Positions 44,895-53,489 of a DNA stretch of 64,000 nt are shown piece by piece. The translations under genes were made by a program, and so were the position numbers. The stretch's first letter is position 1; the number at the start of each line of letters is the position of its first letter. This DNA is from Bacillota bacterium (GTDB lineage: Bacteria > Bacillota > Clostridia > TANB77 > CAG-465): the NCBI GenBank assembly GCA_023460235.1, contig JAEWRE010000030.1, positions 1 through 64,000 of the forward strand, in the 5' to 3' direction. The notes below the pieces were generated by a model. The model was given only the letters and a program-made list of their open reading frames with translations. It ran no database searches and was not told the origin of the DNA.

Positions 44895-45602
44895 ATGATT
44901 AATTTTTTAAAATTTAATGAGGGTTATGAAAATAATATAAAGAAATATAGTAAAAAAGATGGATTATTATGTTTATTATTTTTTATAATATTTATATTGG
45001 CATATTCAATTCTTGCAATATTAAATGTTAGATTTGATTTTGTAAAAAACAACATTTTGGCATTTGGATCTATATTAAATATAATACTAATATTAATAGC
45101 ATTAGTATTTGTTAAATTAAGGGGTCAAACATTAGATACAATTGGACTATATAAAGGCAAATGGAAGACAAGCCTAATTATAGGAATTATACTTGCACTT
45201 ATATATCTTTTTAACAATTGCATTTCTTATGTTATACAAGGATATACATTTATTGATATTAAGAAAATAGGTGTATATGTAATATATTATTTATTAGTAT
45301 CACTTTGCGAAGAAATAGCTTTTAGAGGCTATATTAATACTAGAATAAATGGAATCATTAAGAATAAATGGTTTGCCATAGTTTTATCTGGAGTATTATT
45401 TATAATAATGCATTTCCCATATAGAATGATAGCATATGGTACGACATTACAAAACTTAACAATTGATAACTTAGGTTGGATTATCGATTTGTTTATAACT
45501 CATATGATAATTAGTATAATTTATATTAGAACTAATTCTATATATGGAGCTATAATTCCACATTGGATTTCTAACCTTTCATATCATTTAATTAGTAGAT
45601 AG
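44895..45602 (+). CDS. CPBP/CAAX-family intramembrane metalloprotease
   Basis: 235 residues, GGGGGAGA before ATG. About seven membrane helices. Motif 1 is SLCEEIAFRGYINTRI (E-E-x3-R), motif 2 has His in FIIMHFPYRM, and the last is IIPHWISNL. Family members cleave prenylated or membrane peptides; in Firmicutes many serve bacteriocin immunity or maturation. No bacteriocin gene is recognised next to it. Confidence 0.88.
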   Translation: MINFLKFNEGYENNIKKYSKKDGLLCLLFFIIFILAYSILAILNVRFDFVKNNILAFGSILNIILILIALVFVKLRGQTLDTIGLYKGKWKTSLIIGIILALIYLFNNCISYVIQGYTFIDIKKIGVYVIYYLLVSLCEEIAFRGYINTRINGIIKNKWFAIVLSGVLFIIMHFPYRMIAYGTTLQNLTIDNLGWIIDLFITHMIISIIYIRTNSIYGAIIPHWISNLSYHLISR

Positions 45603-45636
45603 AAATTATTCATTATAAGATTTTAGACGGGAGAAA

Positions 45637-46350
45637 ATGACAATGACAGAAAAAATTAATGCTATAGATATTTCGGAAATAGACTTGAATAAAGCTTTTT
45701 TTCACTATACTAATGTTGATAATTTAGATAGTATTACAATTAACGGTTTAGAACCTAAAATAGGTAAAAATTCTAGGGGAATAGAAAAAAGTGAAAAAAT
45801 ATTTTTTTCCATAGGGGATAAAGGTGTACTAGTACTAATGGATGCTTGGCTAAAATGGTTAATACTAAGACCATCAAATGATATAATTTATAGATTAGGT
45901 GCATTCTTTATGACACAACCATATTTTCCTAAAATCATAGTTGATGTTATATTTAACAATTGGATAAAAAATAAAAATAGAGCAGATAGGGCTTGTAAAA
46001 AACTAAAGCATATTTTAGATAATAGTATATTTTTAATTTTAAATTTAGAAGAAAAAAATGATTTCGATTATGATGACATTGATGAGATAAAAGATCAAAA
46101 ATTTTCTAGAAAACAGATTAAATATATTTATTCATATGATTTTGATATAGAAAATACAAAAATGGAGTATTGGAATATGCATACATATACTGGTAGAACT
46201 ATTAATAAAGATAAGATATCTTTACTAAAAGTAAATAATAGATTTTCAGCTAATAATATTTTACAATATATAGCAAGTAGTAACAAAACTTATATTGATG
46301 AGAATTGTAAGTTTTTACAAAAATATTTAGAGCTTTTAAATATAAAATAA
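45637..46350 (+). CDS. possible ADP-ribosyltransferase-fold protein, unknown
   Basis: 237 residues, GGGAG 4 bases before ATG. The opening FFHYTNVDNLDSITINGLEPKIG resembles the His-Tyr/Thr strand and following helix of DarT/diphtheria-class ART proteins (H-x-T, NL.sI...Gl). KIFFSIGDKGVL follows, then a helix-rich region with LKWLILRPSNDIIYRLGAFF. I cannot place a catalytic Glu securely. No signal peptide. It sits among accessory genes without an obvious antitoxin partner. The call is a fold-level guess. Confidence 0.5.
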   Translation: MTMTEKINAIDISEIDLNKAFFHYTNVDNLDSITINGLEPKIGKNSRGIEKSEKIFFSIGDKGVLVLMDAWLKWLILRPSNDIIYRLGAFFMTQPYFPKIIVDVIFNNWIKNKNRADRACKKLKHILDNSIFLILNLEEKNDFDYDDIDEIKDQKFSRKQIKYIYSYDFDIENTKMEYWNMHTYTGRTINKDKISLLKVNNRFSANNILQYIASSNKTYIDENCKFLQKYLELLNIK

Positions 46351-46434
46351 ATTCAAATATACTTTGAAAATTATGTAAAGTATGATATAATATTTACAAT
46401 AAAAAAATAAAATTCGACTTAAAAGGAGAATAGG

Positions 46435-47166
46435 ATGCGGAGATTAATAGTAATAATTATGTTAATTGTTGTTTTTATTTTAAATACGTCATTTATATGT
46501 GATGACAATTATATTGTTATAACTCCACTTGGAAATCCAATATTTTTTAAATATGGTAATAATGATATTGGGACTGGTACTTTATCTTTTTTGTATAAGG
46601 ATAGATTCATTTGCTTAGCTCATAATTTAAGTTATGGTATGCTAGATGTTCCAGATGTAAATGATGTAGATATTACTCTTTGTTACGTTATTCCAAAGAA
46701 ATCAACAGATACTGAGGTTGGAAAATTAATTGCTAGTAAAGATTACACTAAAACAATATCAATCAAAAAATCTTTAATAAATAGCTCATATGGATTATAT
46801 GGGAAGTATACCGAGGAATTGAATCAATTTACTCATAATAAGAAAATGAAAGTAGCTAAAATTGATGATATCAAATTAGGTCATGCTCAAATTTTAACAA
46901 CAATTGAGGGAGATAAACCCAAATTATATGATATTGAGATAATTGAGGTAATAAAGAAGGATAATAAAGAGGTTGGAATTAGATTTGTTGCTACTGATCC
47001 TGAATTATTAAATAAAGCAGGTGGCTTTATAGTTGGCATGAGCGGTAGCCCTATTATACAAAATAACAAAATGATTGGTAACATATGTTATTCACTTTAT
47101 CCAAAAGCAGAAGGAATTGCGTTATTAACAATATTAATGATAGAAGAGTTGAATAAGAATTATTAA
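46435..47166 (+). CDS. SpoIVB-type (S55) peptidase without PDZ domain
   Basis: 243 residues, AAAGGAG before ATG. Signal anchor ~1-22. The S55 look is clear: GTGTLSFLYKDRFICLAHNLS (catalytic His), ITSIKK-like TISIKKSLINSSYGLYGKY, and GGFIVGMSGSPIIQNNKMIGN with nucleophile Ser. SpoIVB itself has an N-terminal PDZ domain and cleaves SpoIVFA; this shorter copy lacks PDZ and lies away from sporulation operons. It may be a stand-alone signalling or self-cleaving peptidase. Confidence 0.82.
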   Translation: MRRLIVIIMLIVVFILNTSFICDDNYIVITPLGNPIFFKYGNNDIGTGTLSFLYKDRFICLAHNLSYGMLDVPDVNDVDITLCYVIPKKSTDTEVGKLIASKDYTKTISIKKSLINSSYGLYGKYTEELNQFTHNKKMKVAKIDDIKLGHAQILTTIEGDKPKLYDIEIIEVIKKDNKEVGIRFVATDPELLNKAGGFIVGMSGSPIIQNNKMIGNICYSLYPKAEGIALLTILMIEELNKNY

Positions 47167-47227
47167 TTACTGCACTATATATTTCGATATATCTAAAGTA
47201 TTATAAATAAATTAGGAGGCAGCATGT

Positions 47228-47635
47228 ATGTTAAGTTTTAATCGGATCTGTAAGAATAAGTATGAAATTGAAGTTTTAGATGAAAAAGTAGGGGAGATTT
47301 TTATTAAAAAAAGAGATTGGAACTATACCTCTCAAACGTACATACCAGAAAGTAATGAACTAGATTTATTAGTCTGCAGCATATATATATTTGAAAAAAT
47401 AATATCTTCTTTAGAATCTACAGACATAAGATATTCAGTAAATAAGAACGTCATTACCCTGACAGAAAAGTTTGAGGACTTAGAAGATGTGTTCTGTAAA
47501 ATTAAGGAACAATATTCAATGGCTATATTTCAATTAAATGAGAATAAAACTTGCTTTAGCTTCTCATCAATTCTAATAGAAGAATTAAAAAATGAAATTA
47601 TGTTTAAAATAAAAAAATGTAATGGTAATGTGTAA
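47228..47635 (+). CDS. small soluble protein, unknown
   Basis: 135 residues; AGGAGG nine bases before ATG; an overlapping ATG at 47224 is out of frame and stops at once. Mixed alpha/beta, no signal. KYEIEVLDEKVGEIFIKKRDW and LDLLVCSIYIFEKIISSLE resemble scramblase-like/LURP folds only loosely. Not recognised. Confidence 0.6.
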   Translation: MLSFNRICKNKYEIEVLDEKVGEIFIKKRDWNYTSQTYIPESNELDLLVCSIYIFEKIISSLESTDIRYSVNKNVITLTEKFEDLEDVFCKIKEQYSMAIFQLNENKTCFSFSSILIEELKNEIMFKIKKCNGNV

Positions 47636-47649
47636 AACATTAAAATATA

Positions 47650-47685
47650 TAAAGCTCGAACTGAATTTTAGTTGAGCTTTATATA
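47650..47685 (+). terminator. intrinsic terminator
   Basis: AAAGCTCGAACT / AGTTGAGCTTT stem; T-rich after. Confidence 0.7.
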
Positions 47686-47771
47686 TTTATTACTTAATTA
47701 AAAATTTTAAGTTTTTGCAAATGTATGTATAAATTTTAAATATAAAATAAATTATAGTGGAGGCGATTAAG

Positions 47772-48296
47772 ATAATTTTTAGTATTTTAGCTTTTTTAGC
47801 ATTATGCATTAGTATAATAATAAAGGATAGGAAAAAATCATTAAAAATATAATCATTAAACTGTATTTTTGAAGGAATATATTGCTTTTTTATTAATGCT
47901 TACACGGGTGCATTATTAAGTTTCATAAATTTTTTTAGAACTATAATCTTTATTAATAAAGGCAAATTTTCTAGAATAAAGTATATAGGTATCTTAATGG
48001 TGTTTGAAAGTATTATTATATTAAATTGTGTATGTACATGGATAGGATTTATATCTCTATTACCAACAATTGGATCAGGGATAAGGACATATTGTTTGTG
48101 GCAATCAAATATGAAGTATGTTAGAATATCTGGAATAACAACTGCAATATTATATGGAAGTTATTACATATATTATAATAGCTGGTTTATGGTTTTAGGA
48201 GATTTATTGTTGCTATTAATATCAATTTTTTCAATGTATAAAAATGATATTAGATATAATAAAAAAGAAAAAGAACTTGAATTTGAAATTATATAA
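47772..48296 (+). pseudogene. YgjV-like membrane protein gene with in-frame stop and lost start
   Basis: One continuous frame of 174 sense codons reads like a small polytopic membrane protein (FSILAFLALCISIIIK, FEGIYCFFINAYTGALLSFINFFRTIIF, CVCTWIGFISLLPTIGSGIRT). It is broken by TAA at 47850-47852, where related proteins often have Gln before a Leu-Asn segment. GGAGG at 47758-47762 points to ATA at 47772 instead of ATG. An ATG at 47997 could express the last 99 residues only, but lacks a good ribosome site. Confidence 0.7.
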
Positions 48297-48308
48297 TAAT
48301 TGCTTGTA

Positions 48309-48352
48309 AAAAAGAATACATGGAACGGTTAAGTTTCATGTTTTCTTTTTTA
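48309..48352 (+). terminator. terminator-like hairpin
   Basis: AAAAGAATACATG pairs with CATGTTTTCTTTT (minor mismatches), then T6; between convergent genes. Confidence 0.65.
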
Positions 48353-48363
48353 TTTTGACAAAC

Positions 48364-48738
48364 CTAATTAAGGTATTTATCTTTAATATAAAATATTAAT
48401 TTATTTATTAAATCATCTGCATTTTCATATTCAATAAAATCATTCGTAATAAATTTTAATGCTAAACTAAATTTTTGATCCTTTTTATAAATACAAAGTA
48501 TATTTTTATTTAAGTAATTTGCCCATCCTAATTCAATTCCTTGTCCTGTAGATGGATAGGAAACTTCTGAAATAATAAGATCAGAATCTCGTATTATTTG
48601 TTGAGTATTTATATTTTTGTTTTCTTCATCATGTGGAAAAAATATGTTATTATTCTTATAAATATCTGAGTTTTTTAATGGCTCATATAGTTCTTTACTA
48701 AAATTAAAATTTGTTGAATGTGTTATACAAATATTCAT
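48364..48738 (-). CDS. nucleoside 2-deoxyribosyltransferase/DNPH1-like protein
   Basis: 124 residues from the ATG 6 bases after GGAG; the frame extends 21 codons upstream without a ribosome site. Rossmann-like fold with ICITHSTNF and IIRDSDLIISEVSYPSTGQGIELGWA, where Glu and the G-x-E-L-G-W-A helix match the active site of the N-deoxyribosyltransferase/DNPH1 family. It could cleave N-glycosidic bonds of deoxynucleotides (pool cleaning). Downstream of tetR on the same strand; possibly co-transcribed. Confidence 0.75.
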   Translation of the reverse strand: MNICITHSTNFNFSKELYEPLKNSDIYKNNNIFFPHDEENKNINTQQIIRDSDLIISEVSYPSTGQGIELGWANYLNKNILCIYKKDQKFSLALKFITNDFIEYENADDLINKLIFYIKDKYLN

Positions 48739-48797
48739 ATATATCTCCAATCTAAAGTTATTATAACTCTTAATTTTAAAAAAGTAAATATAAAATA

Positions 48798-49355
48798 TCA
48801 TCTTTCTATTTTACTATTTTTAAATATTATTTTAGCTAAATCGTTAGTGTTAGTTTTTGCACCATTGCGTAGCCAAAGTTGTATTACACCAATTGTTCCG
48901 AAACCAACAAAACTAAAGTAATATTCGGCCTCTATTTTAGTTAAGCTATAATTTTGATAAGTTGATAATATATATTGTTTGCCTATAATTTTTATTATTT
49001 TCTCAACAAAAAATAAATCTGAGCTATTGAAAAAAATATTAAAAATATCCTTTTCACTTTGTATATAGTCTAATATCCTTTTTATCATGTCAATAGGTGC
49101 ATCGCTTTTATCTGAAAAATCATAATTGTCTAGATGATTTGTAATACCCGAGATTAGCTCTTCTTCAACACTTGACAGTAAATCATATTGATCTAAATAG
49201 TAATTATAGAATGTAGAACGATTTACATCCGCAATATCACATATTTCCTTAACACTGATTTTAGAAATACTTTTTTCTTTAAGCAATTCTAAGAAACTAT
49301 TTTTTATAGCCATTTTTGTATATTTTACTCTACGGTTTTCCTTTTCATTATTCAC
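48798..49355 (-). CDS. TetR-family transcription regulator
   Basis: 185 residues; GTG start 8 bases after GGAGGT. The N-terminal helix-turn-helix (~12-55) reads AIKNSFLELLKEKSISKISVKEICDIADVNRSTFYNYY. The C-terminal region (DMIKRILDYIQSEKDIF, FVGFGTIGVIQLWLRNGAK) resembles the TetR_C_8/DhaS-type ligand domain. It is divergent from an ABC exporter; the palindrome at 49457-49481 in between is its likely operator. Confidence 0.88.
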   Translation of the reverse strand: MNNEKENRRVKYTKMAIKNSFLELLKEKSISKISVKEICDIADVNRSTFYNYYLDQYDLLSSVEEELISGITNHLDNYDFSDKSDAPIDMIKRILDYIQSEKDIFNIFFNSSDLFFVEKIIKIIGKQYILSTYQNYSLTKIEAEYYFSFVGFGTIGVIQLWLRNGAKTNTNDLAKIIFKNSKIER

Positions 49356-49428
49356 AATTATTTACCTCCATAATCCAACACTTTTTAATATAATGTCTAA
49401 AATTCAACAAGAGTCTAAAATATTGTTG

Positions 49429-49457
49429 TTGTTATTCAATTCAAAATAAAATATAAT
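49429..49457 (+). promoter_or_regulatory. promoter of the ABC exporter genes
   Basis: TTGTTA (49429-49434), 17-base spacer, TATAAT (49452-49457). The -10 box abuts the palindromic operator, so a bound repressor would block polymerase. Confidence 0.6.
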
Positions 49458-49481
49458 ATATAGTATATAATATACTATATA
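49457..49481. promoter_or_regulatory. perfect 25-bp palindrome, likely TetR operator
   Basis: Arms TATATAGTATAT and ATATACTATATA are exact inverses around one A. It lies between the divergent tetR and ABC genes, 45 bp before the ABC start. Confidence 0.75.
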
Positions 49482-49525
49482 AGGTATTAAGATGTCAACA
49501 TCATGTTTGAAAAGGAGAAAAAAAT

Positions 49526-50224
49526 ATGGCATTTATTGAATTTAAAGATGTTCAAAAAGAATATAAAGGAGAAATCAATGTTTTAGCAGTTGATAACTGT
49601 TCATTTGAAATAGAAAAAGGTGAATTAGTAGTAATTTTAGGACAAAGTGGAGCTGGAAAAACTACTATATTAAATATGTTAGGAGGAATGGATACTCCAA
49701 CAGGAGGAATAATAGCAGTTGATGGAAAAAGAATAGATGAATATAAAAATAATCAATTAGTCTTATACAGAAGAAACGATATTGGATTTATATTTCAGTT
49801 TTATAATTTAATTGTAAATCTTACTGCACTAGAAAATGTTGAGCTTGCATGTCAATTGTGTAATGATGCACTAGATCCAAAAGAAATTTTAACTTTAGTT
49901 GGTTTACAAGATAGGATGAAGAATTTTCCATCACAACTATCTGGAGGAGAACAACAAAGAGTTGCTATTGCAAGAGCTATTGCTAAAAATCCAAAAATAC
50001 TATTATGCGATGAACCAACTGGTGCATTAGATAGTAAAACTGGTAAAAAGGTACTTGAATTATTAGAAGAGTCATGCAGAAAAATGAAAGTAACTACAAT
50101 TTTAATCACTCATAATTCAACAATAGCAGAAGTAGCTGATAAAGTAATAACTATCAAAAATGGAACAGTAGATAGTATAGAAGTAAATCAAAATCCTAAA
50201 AAAGCAACTGAAATTGAATGGTGA
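49526..50224 (+). CDS. ABC transporter ATP-binding protein (MacB/LolD type)
   Basis: 232 residues, AAGGAG before ATG. Walker A GQSGAGKTT, Q-loop FQFYNL, signature LSGGEQQRVAIARA, Walker B ILLCDEPTGALD, H-loop ITHNS. DEPTGALD and the size place it in the MacB/BceA/LolD class, which works by mechanotransmission with FtsX-type permeases. The stop lies 4 bases before the permease start. Confidence 0.93.
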   Translation: MAFIEFKDVQKEYKGEINVLAVDNCSFEIEKGELVVILGQSGAGKTTILNMLGGMDTPTGGIIAVDGKRIDEYKNNQLVLYRRNDIGFIFQFYNLIVNLTALENVELACQLCNDALDPKEILTLVGLQDRMKNFPSQLSGGEQQRVAIARAIAKNPKILLCDEPTGALDSKTGKKVLELLEESCRKMKVTTILITHNSTIAEVADKVITIKNGTVDSIEVNQNPKKATEIEW

Positions 50225-50228
50225 TTAT

Positions 50229-53200
50229 ATGTTATTTAAAAATACGCTTAAAAAAATAAAAAAATCATTTGGAAGGTATTTATCACTATTAATTATTATA
50301 CTAATTGGTATTGGTTTTTATTCAGGAATAAAAAGCAGTGCACCGGATATGAAAAATGTTCAGAATAATTATTATGCAAATACTAATTTAATGGATTTTA
50401 AAATAGTAAGTACATTAGGTTTAACAAGTGAAGATATAGAGGCAATACAGCAATTAAATGGTATAAATAAAGTAATTGGAAGCTATTCTAAAACTGTCTT
50501 AGATGGTGAAAATGCTATAAATGTGCATTCTATAGAAGATGGTGTTAATGGGTTTGATATCATTGATGGAAATATGCCATCTAAAGCTGATGAATGTCTA
50601 GCTGATTCACTTTATTATCATGTTGGAGATGTTATAAATATAACAGAAGCAGGCAACGACAAAGATGAAAATAAAAATGAAGAAGATAGTATTACTTTAA
50701 AAATTAAACAATTTAAAGTTGTTGGAATTGTAAAATCTCCATTATATACAGGAAAGGATTATGGAAGTACAGATATAGGTAATGGAAAGCTAAAGTCATA
50801 TATTTTTGTACCTAAAGAAAATTTTGAATCAAAAGTATATACAGAAATATATGTTACAGTAGATAAAATATCCGAAGATGTTCCATATTCAAAATCATAC
50901 AACAATATTATAAGTGATGTGAAAAATAAAATTAATTCTATAAAAGAAGAAAGACAAAATGCAAGATATAACGAAATTATTGATGAAGCAAATAAAAAAA
51001 TAAATGATGCTAAGCTAGAATTAGAAACTAATAAGCAAGATGCAGATCAAAAGTTTAGAGATGCAGAAGAAGAGATAGCTTCTAACGAACTAAAACTAAA
51101 AAATGGTCAGTTAGAAATAAATTCTAATAAACAAGTAGCAGAAAGAAAATTTAAAGAGGCACAAGGTCAAATAGATGGTAACAAAAGTAATTTGATTTTT
51201 GGCAAAGAAGAGCTAGAAAAACAGAAAAATGAGTTTGAATTAAAAATCAAAGATGCCGAATATCAAAAATCTCAATTAGAGGTAAGTAAAATTCAAGTTA
51301 CAGCAACATTAGAAGAAGTTACAAAAAATATTGATGATATTAATATTCAATTGCAAGATACTAATCTACAAGAAGAACAAAGAAATGAGCTTGAATTGCA
51401 GAAAATTCAATTGCTTGCTACGCAAAGTGAAATTCAAACTAATTTAGTACAAATTGATGGTGGAATAAAAAATATAGAAGATTCTGTTTCTTCTGGTAAG
51501 ACACAATTAGAGTCGGTAGAAAAGCAGATAGCAGATGGCTTAGCACAAATAGAGATTGCTCAAGCTGAGTTAAATAAACAAAAAGAATTAACAAATAAAC
51601 AAATAGCAGGGGCACAATATAAAATTAATAATGGCAAAAAAGAACTAGCAGATGGAAAATCAGAATTACAAAAAAACAAGGAAGAATATAAAATTAAGAT
51701 TGAAGATGCACAAGTAAAAATAAATGATGCACAGAGTGAGTTAAGCAAAATAGAAAAAGCTAAATGGTATGTGTTAAATAGAGATGACGTAGTTATATCA
51801 TATAAAATATTGGAAAATCAGTATGATGAAGTAGAGATAATTGCAAATATAATACCATTATTTTTCATAATAATAGTTGTTCTAATGACTTCAAATACAA
51901 TGACAAGAATGATAGTTGAGGAGCGAGGTGAAATGGGTACACTTTCTTCACTTGGCGTTTCAAATATAAAAATTGTATTAAACTATATAATATATGTACT
52001 TTCAAGTACTATATTAGGAGCAATAATAGGATATATAATGGGAACATTATTTATACCAGATTTGATATTTAATTGTTTTCCTGTATCTATGCCAAAAATA
52101 CAGTATAAATTTGATTTGATAAACTTTTTAATAGTACTACTTGTGGCATGTATTGTTATGTTATTCGTTACAATCTATACTTGTATAAAAGAATTGAAAG
52201 AAAAGCCCGCCTACCTTTTAAGACCACTTTCTCCTAAAAGCGGAAAGAAAACATTTATAGAAAATATTGAAGCTATTTGGAATCATTTATCTTTCTCATG
52301 GAAAATAACTGTAAGAAATATATCAAGATATAAAAATAGAGTTTTTATGACAATAATAGGAGCAGTAGGTTGTACATTTTTAATATTAATTGGATTTGCT
52401 ATAAAAGATAGTATTAATGGTGTAGGAGAGAAACAATTTACAGAAATTCAAAAATATGATAATATGATTGTTTTAAATTCTAGTGTTGAAAGTATGAATG
52501 AGAGTTTAACTAAAACATTAGATGGAAAAGTAAAAAATGCAGTTTTATTAAATCAACAATCGTATAAAGCAGTTAACAGACAAAATGTTAATATAGATAC
52601 TTATCTAATAGTACCAGAAAGCCCAAATGAAGACTTCTATAATTATTTTATATTAAGAAATAAAGATACAAAAGAAAATTTGATATTAAATGATGAAGGT
52701 GTAATTATAACAACAAAAATTTCAGAGAAATTAGATTGTAATATTGGTGATGAAATATTATTACAAGATTTAGATAAAAATGAATATAGAACTAAAGTTA
52801 TTGGGGTAACTGAAAATTATGTTTCAAACTATGTTTACATGAGTAGTAATTTATATGAAAATATATTTGGAGAAAAGACAACATATAACACAATAGTTTC
52901 TCAAAATAATGAAGAACAAGATAAAATTGCAAATGATTTACTTTCAACCGGAAAAATACTAAGTATAAATTTTTCAACGGATTTACTAGAAAAAGCAAAT
53001 AATGCGATTGGTGGATTAAATGATATCGTTATACTGCTTGTTGTAATATCTTCACTTTTATCAATTACTGTCTTATATAATTTAACATCAATTAATATAA
53101 GTGAAAGAACAAGAGAAATTGCAACATTAAAAGTGTTAGGATTTAAGGATAATGAATCTAATGGATACATTTATAGAGAAGCTATTATTACAGTCATTAT

Positions 53201-53417
53201 AGGAATAATAATAGGACTATTTATAACCCCTATAATTCATGGGTATGTTATGGATTTGTTTAATATTGATAGTATGGTATTTTCAAAACAAATAAAAATA
53301 TCTAGTTATATGTATGCAGCAACTATGACTTTTAGTTTTTCAATTATAATGCAAATTGTTACATATTTTAAAATAAAAGCTATTGATATGATTGAATCTT
53401 TAAAATCAGTTGAGTAA
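50229..53417 (+). CDS. FtsX-like permease with long coiled coil
   Basis: 1062 residues from the ATG with GGTGAT upstream; a TTG at 50214 overlaps the ATPase gene. First helix at ~15-35. An outside MacB-like domain runs to ~245. Residues ~250-520 are a continuous Lys/Glu/Gln-rich coiled coil (e.g. NEIIDEANKKINDAKLELET and several KISN/KINDAQ-type turns). FtsX domain 1 is at ~545-660 and domain 2 at ~930-1060; another helix near ~700 starts a second outside domain. The build is typical of Firmicute antimicrobial-peptide or lipid export permeases with two FtsX domains. Substrate unknown. Confidence 0.88.
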   Translation: MLFKNTLKKIKKSFGRYLSLLIIILIGIGFYSGIKSSAPDMKNVQNNYYANTNLMDFKIVSTLGLTSEDIEAIQQLNGINKVIGSYSKTVLDGENAINVHSIEDGVNGFDIIDGNMPSKADECLADSLYYHVGDVINITEAGNDKDENKNEEDSITLKIKQFKVVGIVKSPLYTGKDYGSTDIGNGKLKSYIFVPKENFESKVYTEIYVTVDKISEDVPYSKSYNNIISDVKNKINSIKEERQNARYNEIIDEANKKINDAKLELETNKQDADQKFRDAEEEIASNELKLKNGQLEINSNKQVAERKFKEAQGQIDGNKSNLIFGKEELEKQKNEFELKIKDAEYQKSQLEVSKIQVTATLEEVTKNIDDINIQLQDTNLQEEQRNELELQKIQLLATQSEIQTNLVQIDGGIKNIEDSVSSGKTQLESVEKQIADGLAQIEIAQAELNKQKELTNKQIAGAQYKINNGKKELADGKSELQKNKEEYKIKIEDAQVKINDAQSELSKIEKAKWYVLNRDDVVISYKILENQYDEVEIIANIIPLFFIIIVVLMTSNTMTRMIVEERGEMGTLSSLGVSNIKIVLNYIIYVLSSTILGAIIGYIMGTLFIPDLIFNCFPVSMPKIQYKFDLINFLIVLLVACIVMLFVTIYTCIKELKEKPAYLLRPLSPKSGKKTFIENIEAIWNHLSFSWKITVRNISRYKNRVFMTIIGAVGCTFLILIGFAIKDSINGVGEKQFTEIQKYDNMIVLNSSVESMNESLTKTLDGKVKNAVLLNQQSYKAVNRQNVNIDTYLIVPESPNEDFYNYFILRNKDTKENLILNDEGVIITTKISEKLDCNIGDEILLQDLDKNEYRTKVIGVTENYVSNYVYMSSNLYENIFGEKTTYNTIVSQNNEEQDKIANDLLSTGKILSINFSTDLLEKANNAIGGLNDIVILLVVISSLLSITVLYNLTSINISERTREIATLKVLGFKDNESNGYIYREAIITVIIGIIIGLFITPIIHGYVMDLFNIDSMVFSKQIKISSYMYAATMTFSFSIIMQIVTYFKIKAIDMIESLKSVE

Positions 53418-53451
53418 ATAAAAATTAGAATTTAACATATAAAATTTTGTT

Positions 53452-53483
53452 AAGCTACAAGTTGCTTTACTTGTAGCTTTTTA
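53452..53483 (+). terminator. terminator of the ABC operon
   Basis: AAGCTACAAGT / ACTTGTAGCTT with T5; it directly precedes the IS left end. Confidence 0.87.
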
Positions 53484-53489
53484 ATTAGA

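Noticed and set aside
47997..48296. A separate 99-residue membrane protein gene
   Set aside because: The frame continues upstream for 75 codons of coherent sequence and the ATG lacks a good ribosome site, so it is treated as part of the pseudogene.
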